A stretch of DNA of 51,589 nt from Sphingomonas asaccharolytica NBRC 15499 (GTDB lineage Bacteria > Pseudomonadota > Alphaproteobacteria > Sphingomonadales > Sphingomonadaceae), in NCBI RefSeq assembly GCF_001598355.1, contig NZ_BCYU01000030.1, positions 1 through 51,589 on the forward strand, read 5' to 3'. A program made the translations under genes and the position numbers. Below, piece by piece: positions 34,101 through 43,100 of the stretch (positions are counted from its first letter, which is position 1; each line of letters starts with the position of its first letter). Below the pieces are notes generated by a model. It worked only from the letters and a program-made list of their open reading frames with translations, ran no database searches and was not told the DNA's origin.

Positions 34101-37100
34101 CAGACCGCTACCAATGCGATCAACACGGTCGCGACCTATAATTATGATCGCCGCGGGCTGCTCAAGAGCCAGGTGGTGGATTCCGGGAGCGGCGGCAAGG
34201 CGATCACCAGCAGCTTCAGCTATGATGCGATGGGCCATCAGGTCCTAACGACCGATGCCCTCAATAATCCCAGCTCGATCGTCTATGATCGCGACGGACG
34301 CGTGATCCAGACGATCGACGCGCTGTCGAACGCGACCTTCTACACCTATGATCGCCGCGGCAATCTCGTCACGGTCAAGGACGCGCTGAACAACATCACG
34401 CGCCGCGCGTACGACAAGCTCGACCGGCTGATCTACACGGTCGATCCGCTCGGGAACGTCACCCAGAACAGCTATGACGGCGATGGGCGGATCATCGCGA
34501 CCCGCGCTTATGCGACACCGATCTCGCTCACCAACCTGCCGACCGCACCCAGCGTCAGCGACATCCAGCCGCTGGTCACCTCAAACAGCACTGCCGACGA
34601 ACAGACGCGGTCGGTCTATGACGGCATCGGGCGGTTGCGCTATACGGTCGATCCCGGCAATTTCCTGACCGAATATGATTATGATGCGCGCGGCAATGTC
34701 ATCCGCCGCATTGCCTATACCACAGCGATCACCCCAGCTGCGACCTACACGCTGTCAGCGATCCAGACGCAGATCAATGCGATGAGCAGCACCGCCAAGG
34801 CGGCGGCGCGCATCACCCGCAACATTTATAGCACGGGTGGGAAACTCACCTACACGATCGACGCGCTCGGCGGCGTCGTCGCTTATACCTACGACGCGTT
34901 CGGCAATACGGTGAAGGAGGCGCATCTCCTCACGACCTACACTGCGACCGACGACCCGACCGATCGGGCGATGGCGACCTGGGTCGCGGCGAACGGCAGC
35001 ACCAACGATCGCGTCACCCGTGCCATCTACGATCAGGACGGCCAGCTCCGCTTTGCGATCGATGCCGAGCAGTTCGTTACCCAATATACCTATGACGCCA
35101 TCGGCGACGTGCGGTTCACCACGCGCTATGCCGACAAGTTCGACGGGCATGTCAATGCCGGGGTCGCTTACGCCGCCTTCACCGACAGCACGACTCTCGC
35201 CCAGGCACTGACCAATGTCGCGGTCACGCCGAGCGCGGCTGCGGCGGTGACCGAGCGCCAATATGACAGCGCCGGGCGGCTCTACAAGACGATCGACCCG
35301 ATCGGCATGGTGACGTTGCTCACCCTCGACAAGCTCGGCCGCGCGGTCTCCACCGAAGTGGCGAGCGGCACCCAGGATGCGAGCGTCACGACGCGGACAT
35401 TCGACGCGGTCGGCCATGTCACCTCGGTCACGCGCGCCGCCGGCCAGCCCGAAGCGAGCACCACCACGTCACGCTACGATGCGCTTGGCCGGCTGACCGG
35501 CACGCTCGACGGTAATGGCAGCCTCCAGCTGGCAGCGCTTGGGGCCAACCCGACCCAGGCGCAGATCGACAATGTCTATGCCATCTATGGCACGACCTAT
35601 GGCTATGATGCCGCCGGCAATGTGGTGACGACGACGGTCGCGCTCGACGCCGGCACCAGCGCGGTCACGACCAAGACTTATGACGCGTTCGGCAATGTCG
35701 TGAAGCTGGTCGATCCGCGCAACAATGCCGGCTATTTTTATTACGACGCGCTCGACCGGCTGGTCTTGCAGATCGACCCCGAAGGCTATGCGACCGCGAC
35801 CAGCTATACCGCGTCGGGCAAGATCGACACGGTCACCCGCTATGCCGCCAAGCCGACCGGCACGCCGACCGTCACTACCCGTCCAACCATCGTCTCCACG
35901 ACCGGCGTGAACACCGGCGGCGATGCGGCGTCGAGCTTCGTCTACGACAAGCTCGACCACGTCACCGACACGACGCAGATCGTCGATACCAATGTCGCGG
36001 ACAATATCCTCGAGCATTTCCATTATAACGTGTTCGGCGACCGCGACACGGCCACCAGCAAGCTCGGCAGCCTCACCACCAACGTCTACGACAAGCGCGG
36101 GCTGCTGGTGAGCGAGACCATGCAGGTCGACGCGAGCACGACCATCACCAACACCTATGCCTATGACGCGCGCGGCAACAAGATCCGCGTGACCGAGGCC
36201 TATGGTCTGCCCGAGCAGCGTACCACCACCTACGAATATTCGTTGGCCAACCTCGTCACGAAGAAGACTGGCGATGCGGTCCCCGTCCAGAACGCCGACA
36301 ATCTCACCACCACCAACAAAGCGGTGGTCGAGAGCTATCAATACGACCTTCGCGGCAACCTCATCAAGGTGACCGACGCCAACAACGCCAGCAGCTATAC
36401 TTATTATGACGATCTCGACCGCAAGGTCGCGGAGATCAACGCGGTCGGCACGCTGACCAAGCGCACGTTCGATGCGTCGGGCAACGTGAAGCTTCAAAGC
36501 ATCTACGCGACCCCCATCACATCGCCGACGCTTGGTGGCACGGCCCCCGATGGCACAGGCGCTGGCGCGCATCGCGACACGCGGCTCAACTATGATCGCA
36601 ACAATCGCCTGACCTCGACACTCGTCATGAGCGTGCAATATTATGAATATGTCGGCGGCAATTATGTCTACGCTTCCACCGACATCACGACGTTCACCAG
36701 CTATGATGCGGCGGGCAATGCGATCACCCAGACCGATGGTCGTGGCAACGTCACCTATACCTATTACAACAAGCTCGGCCAGAAGACCGCCCAGGTCGAT
36801 GCCGCCAACTACCTGACGACCTGGGATCTCGATCACAACGGCAACGTCAAGAAGGAGACGCGGTTTGCGACCCAGCTGACCGGTGTACCCGGCACCAGTA
36901 CCGCACCGGCCGCGCCGGCTGCGTCGAACGACGACCGGATCACCACCTTCCTCTACGATCTTGCCGGACGGCGCGTCTCGGAAAGCAGGCTCAACCTTCA
37001 AGCCTCCTCGCTCGATGCCAATGGCGCGCTGAGCACGAGCTCGGCTGCCTCTACCATCACCTATAGCTACAACGCGCTCGGCCAGGTCCTGCAGAAGACC

Positions 37101-40100
37101 GAGGCCAACGGCGACTATACCAAACAGGGCTATGACCTGCTTGGACGGGTCAAGCACACCGAGCAGAACGCATTCGTCGATTATCGTGGCGTGACAGTCA
37201 CGCCCTCGACCGACATGACCTATAATGGCCTGGACGAGGTCGTCACGACGACCGTCCATGGCGACGGCACCGCCTCTGCCCCCGACCGCATCACGACCAA
37301 CCTCTATGGCGCGGGCGGCCGCCTCCTGCGCACCACCGACGCCACCGGCTTTGCCACCAGCTATTTCTACGACAATGCCGGCAATGTCGTGGCGCAGACC
37401 TATGGCCGCCTCAAGGCCAATGGCTCGACCGAGAATGACGGCGTGTTCATCACCTATGACGCCGCCGGCCGCGAGACCAGCCGCAAGTCGGGCGTGCTCA
37501 ACGGCAGCTGGACCTATGGCGACACCACTGACGAATATTATGACGCCTTTGGTGAAGTGATCGCGCGCGGCACCAACTCGGGCGGCAATATCGCCAATGC
37601 CCAGGAATTTGCCGAATATGACAATGCCGGACACGTCTGGCGCACCAACTTCAACGACGGCGTGACCAAGGCCTATGCCTATGACCGCAGCGGCAACGCC
37701 ACCATGCTGCTCCAGGGCACCGGCAGCGTAAACCTCAAGAGCTATGCCAATCTCAACGCAATCTTCGCAGATTCCGGTCTCAACCACCCGATCACGCGGA
37801 CCATCAGCATCTTCGATCAGCGCAACCAGCTGACCGGGACGATCCAGCCAACCAGCACCAATAATGGCGCCAGCCCGGCCACGGCGACGCCCAATGACAC
37901 GACGGGGTCGGCCGGCTCGACTTACTATAACTCCAGCGCGTCTGTGGTGTCGGCCTCAAACACCGTTTTGACGGGTGCCCCAGCTTCAACATTGAGCTCA
38001 GTAAGTTCGGCGACCGTAAGTTCTAGCGCGAATGTCGTACTCAACTGGTATGAATCATTCTGGTTTTCTCAAGGGCAAGACCAGAGTTACGGAAATTACG
38101 ACAATTGGGATATGAGCGTCCCGGCATCTTCTTTAAAAGGAAGTGGTGCCGTACACATCTTCCTTAACGGAAGCGAGATTCAGGTAAATATCGTAAAATC
38201 TTCTGATGGATCACTAAAAATATCTCCGTTGAGCGGATTCGAATTTCCAGAGGTTAGCGGCACAGTAAATCAGAATTTTTCTGTTTACCAAGAAGTCCCT
38301 GAAACTGGCGGGTCGCTTGTTTTGTTAGCAAGTCCCCAGGTGGCGGCTGATTTCATATATGGTGCTTATCAGACGAAAACCCTGAATGCGACGGTCTCGA
38401 CGCCGGCAGCGCTGTTACTCAAGAACGAAAGCGCAAACGCCACTGCGGTTCGCGTGTTCGTGCGGTCGAATGGTTCCACTGGCGCCTATACCGAACTGAA
38501 CGCGACGCAGTTACAAAACGCGGCCGGACAGAATGTCGTCGGCTGGTTCAGCCTCGACCTTACACAGTCGCCGTTCAACGGGTTAGCGGCGAACAGCAGC
38601 TGGGACATCAAATATCTCGCAATGGATGCAGCGGGAAATATTTACGATTCCAAGCAGGGGAATTTGTCGGTCGACGCGAGCGGCAACCCAAGCGAGCGGT
38701 TTGACCCTGTTGCAGTAGGCGGTCCCGGTCAGGCGATGCTGACTAATGGAGGTGGCCGCGACCTGCTAGTCCTGTCGGGCCTGCCATCGAACGCGACGCG
38801 CTTCCTGTATCGGACGGCGGGCAGCGCGAACGCCTGGACGACTATCGGAATCGCCGACGCGCCATTCGGACAACAAGGTCTGAAGTCGGTCGACGTCACC
38901 GGACTCGGAGGACCTATCGAATATTGGGTCGAACTGGCCAATGGTACCAAGCTCAACGGGACGTTTACGGTTGGCGGACAGCCGTCGGTCCTGACGCAAT
39001 ATGCCGACGGATCGCGCGCCGTGCAGCTGAATCCGCCTTCTGGCGTCACGGTCACTAACCAGCAATTCCGCTATCAACAGAACGGCGTCTGGTCGCAGTG
39101 GTTCACTCATGCCGGAGGAGGCAGTTGGACGTATGACGCGTCCGCATTGGCGGATTTCTACAGCGATCGCAGCTATCAGATCCAATACGAAACCTATAAC
39201 GGCTCAACGCTCGTTTCGCAGGGCACCGGCACGCTAAAGCTGGGCTATACTGGCCAGAGCGTCAGCGGTTTCACCAATACGGTGGGCACGCCGGCCAAGG
39301 TGGTCTTCAACCCACAGCAGACAAACGCGACCTCGCTTCAACTCTATTGGCGCGATAAGGGCACGACTGGCCCGTTCAACGCCTCGACCGTCACCAAAGG
39401 CAGTGACGGCGTGTTCGTCTGGAACATAGATGCCGATCCCGCTCATCCGCGACCGGCAAACGGCACGCGCGCCCTCGAATATTATTACGATGCCTATGCG
39501 AGTGACGGCAGTAAGTTGCCGCCGCTCAACGGCGATGACCATGTTCAGGGTACTTTGACGCTGGGTAGCGACAGTTACACCAATCCGCAGAATCGAGAAA
39601 TCTTCTGGTCTGCCCCTGCCTCAACGACAACGACGACATACTCCATCTATCGCGCGCAGAACTATAATGCGTTCGGCGAGATATCATCGGAGGTCGACGG
39701 CAAATCTGCGATCACGAGCCTTTACTACAACACGCTCGGCAAGCTCACCAAGAAGGTCAGCCCGCAGGTCAATGTCACCGATGAGGCCGGCAACACCAGC
39801 CTGCAAAATCCGACCGAGACCTATTATTACGATGTTTCGGGCCGCCTCATCGGCAAGCGCGACGCCAACAGCAATCTCGCCAACGGCCCGATCGCGCGCG
39901 CAACGCTGCTGGCCGGAAGCGGGCACGGCGGGGCCGATCCGCTGACGCTCATTCAATATAATCCCGACGGTACCAGGAAGAGCTTCGGCTATGACGTCTT
40001 CGGCGATCTGCGGACCTCGACCGACGAACTGAACGCGGTCACCAACAACAGCTACGACAAGGCCAGCCGGCTCATCGAGGTCGACCACCCCATGCGGGTC

Positions 40101-43100
40101 GGCGGCAATTCCGCGGGCGTCCAGCTCAAGGACTATTACGGCTATGATGGTCTCGGCCAGCGCATCACCCACACCAATTCGCTCTATGGCGCCTCGGTTG
40201 TTGAGAAGACCGATTACGACAATAAGGGGCGCGTCACGGCAACCACCGACTTTGCTGGTCGCACGACGAGCTATTCCTACAATTGGGTCACCATTGCGAG
40301 CGGTCTGATCGCCACCTCGGGCCTCGGCAATTTCGGTGGCTGGCAGACCATCACCACCAACGTCGCTGGCCTGACCTCTTATGAGAATGACGACATCTTC
40401 GGGCACGTGACGTGGCGCCAGGATTTCGGCGGCCACACCTTTGGCTACGGCTATGATCTCGCTGGCCATCTCGTCCAGCAGACCGGCTCAACCGGGCAAT
40501 CGGTCTCCTACACTTATTACACCAACGGCTATATATCGAGCATCACTGACAATGCCCTGAAGATGAAGTCGACCTTCGAATATGACAGCGAAGGCAACCG
40601 CACGCTCGAAACCTATAACAGCACCGATGCGGCACCACGTTTCTATCAGAACGCGACCGTTAGCTACGACGCCCTGGGGCGCGTGAAGGAGTTCAAGGAC
40701 GCCAAGGCCGATATCAGCTACAAATATGACGCCAACGGCAATCGCCGCGAGGTGAAGAGCGTCTATAATGATGGTGTGGGCGGCGGGCTGCAGACCCAGG
40801 ACTATTGGTACAAATATGACAGCATGGACCGTTTCACCCTGACCATGGGGGCGCTGTCCGGGGGTGTTATCACGACCGGCGCTGTCGGCGTTGCCATCGG
40901 CTATGATGCGGCAGGCAATCGCCAGACCGCGAGCTATGGCGGGCATACCGACGTCTACAGCTACACGACCGACGGCTTTCTCGAGAACACGACGATAGAT
41001 GGCGTGCTGCGCGCCAAGCGCACCAACGACACGCTTGGTCGGGTGACCGCCTACAACCAATATACCGCCAGCAGCGCCAACGATCTGTCGCGGTCGATGA
41101 CCTATGATCGTGCCAACCGGGTCACCGACGAAACCGACGTCGACTATACCAATGGCAACGTCACGACGACGCTCCACAACGACTATCGGCTCTATGTCGC
41201 GGGGTCGGGCTATAGCGGTGCCGACCAGGGCGCGCTCACCCACACCCAGGCGGTCAAGCAGGGCGTCACCACCCAGACCGATTACAGCTATCAATGGTGG
41301 GATGACGCCAAGCAGATCGGGATCGTGATCGGCGCGACCAATCCCGCCAATCCCAATACCGGCCAATGGGGCAAGGGCTATACCCAGCTCAGCTATGACG
41401 TGAACGGTCATCTGGCGCAGGCGATCGACAATGCCGGCAATCGCGTGATGACCTATCAGAACGATGCCTATGGCCAGGTACTGGTGCGCGAGGAGAAGCT
41501 CGGTACCACCCTCGGCCCGCGCCAGCTTTATTATTATTTCGATGGCCATCGTATCGGCGATGTCGGCAATAACGGACCCGCCCCGAGCCTGACCGATTAC
41601 GCGCAGGCACTGGCGGTCGATCGCAACGCGGCGCCGAGCAAGAACGGGTTCCGGTACGGCAAGCCGGTCGCAAGCGCCGATTTCGACCAGAACTTCCAGC
41701 CGATCAATGGCAGCTATCCCGACCAGTCGGGGACGACCTACACCGTGCGCACCGGCGACACGCTCCAGACCATCGCCCAGACGGCATGGGGCGATTCGAG
41801 CCTGTGGTACCTGATCGCAGATGCCAACGGGCTGACCGCAAGCACTTCGCTGGTCGCAGGACAAACCCTGCAGATCCCCAACAAGGTCACCAATTTCCAC
41901 AACAACGCCAATACCTACCGGGTCTACAATCCCGGCGAGGCGATCGGCGACACCCTCCCCACCCTCCCGCCGCAACCTGCGCCGCCGGCGGCGGCATCGA
42001 AAGGCGGCTGCGGCGCGTTCGGGCAGATATTGATGCTCGTGGTCGCCGTCGCGGTCATCGCGGTCCTTCACGCGCCGGTCACCAATTTCCTCACCGGCGT
42101 GTTTACTGGTGCTACTGGTAGTGCCGGCGCTATCGCGGCGGCAGGAGCGGCGGCGATCACTGCCGGAACCGCGAAAGGTGCGATCGCCGCCGGGGCGATC
42201 GTTGGCGGCATAGTAGTAGGCGCAGCCAGTAGTCTCGCCAGCCAGGTCTTTGGCGTGGCGACGGGGATACAGGATAAACTGAATTGGAAGGGCGTTGCGC
42301 TTGCAGCGATCGGCGGAGGGGTCAGCGCTGGGATCGGCGCGGGCGGCCTATTTGGAAAAGCGGGGCTCGCCGGCAGCCTGGGCGTCGGTAGCAAGGTACT
42401 GCAAGCTGGCCTGAACGGCGCGGTCGGCAGCGCGGTGTCGCAGGGCATCGGCGTTGCGACGGGGCTGCAATCGAAGTTCGATTGGACCGGCGTCGCGGCG
42501 GCGGGCATCGGCGCGGTCGCATCGAATTCGATTCCCCTGGGTGGCTTTGGCGGCATGGTGCTGCGAAATACAACCGATGGTATCGCCCAAGCGGCGACGC
42601 GTAGCGCCATCCAGGGCACCGACTTCGGCGACAATGTGCTTGCTTCGCTGCCCTCCGTCATCGCCAATACCATCGGCGGTTTCGTGGCCGATCGCATTGC
42701 GGCATCGGGACAGCTGACCGAGCGAGCAAAAGCGCTGGCGGCAACGATCGATCCGACGATCCTGGACGACCCGCAGCGCTTCGCGTCGTTCCGCAGCGAT
42801 TACAAGACGACCGTCAAGCTGATCGAGCGGCAAGCTGGCGGCGACAGTTCGAGCGTCATCGCCCGCCGGATCGCCGAAAGCGAGGGGCGGCTGCTGGCTG
42901 CGGCGCCGGACGCCGCTCCGCAACCGTCGATACAGCCTGGGTCGGGCGAACCCAGCGATATCGTGATCAAGGCCGATCGCATCTTGATGAGCTTTATGGA
43001 TCAGATGGACACGGCCACTAAGGACCGGTTCACTGCTTGGGATATCAAGCTTCAGGCCGACCGCGACGCTTATGAAGACAGCCACCCAGGGTATACGCGC

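Noticed and set aside
28900..37700. Regular DNA-level repetition resembling an array
   Set aside because: The repeats are coding YD repeats of variable spacing and sequence; there are no identical direct repeats with unique spacers, so it is not CRISPR.
35469..37787. Minus-strand open frame of 772 residues inside the RHS gene, and similar ones at 27990-29606 and 40488-42071
   Set aside because: Repetitive GC-rich YD-repeat codons leave the antisense frames open; the translations are low-complexity Ile/Gly/Asp/Arg strings without motifs.
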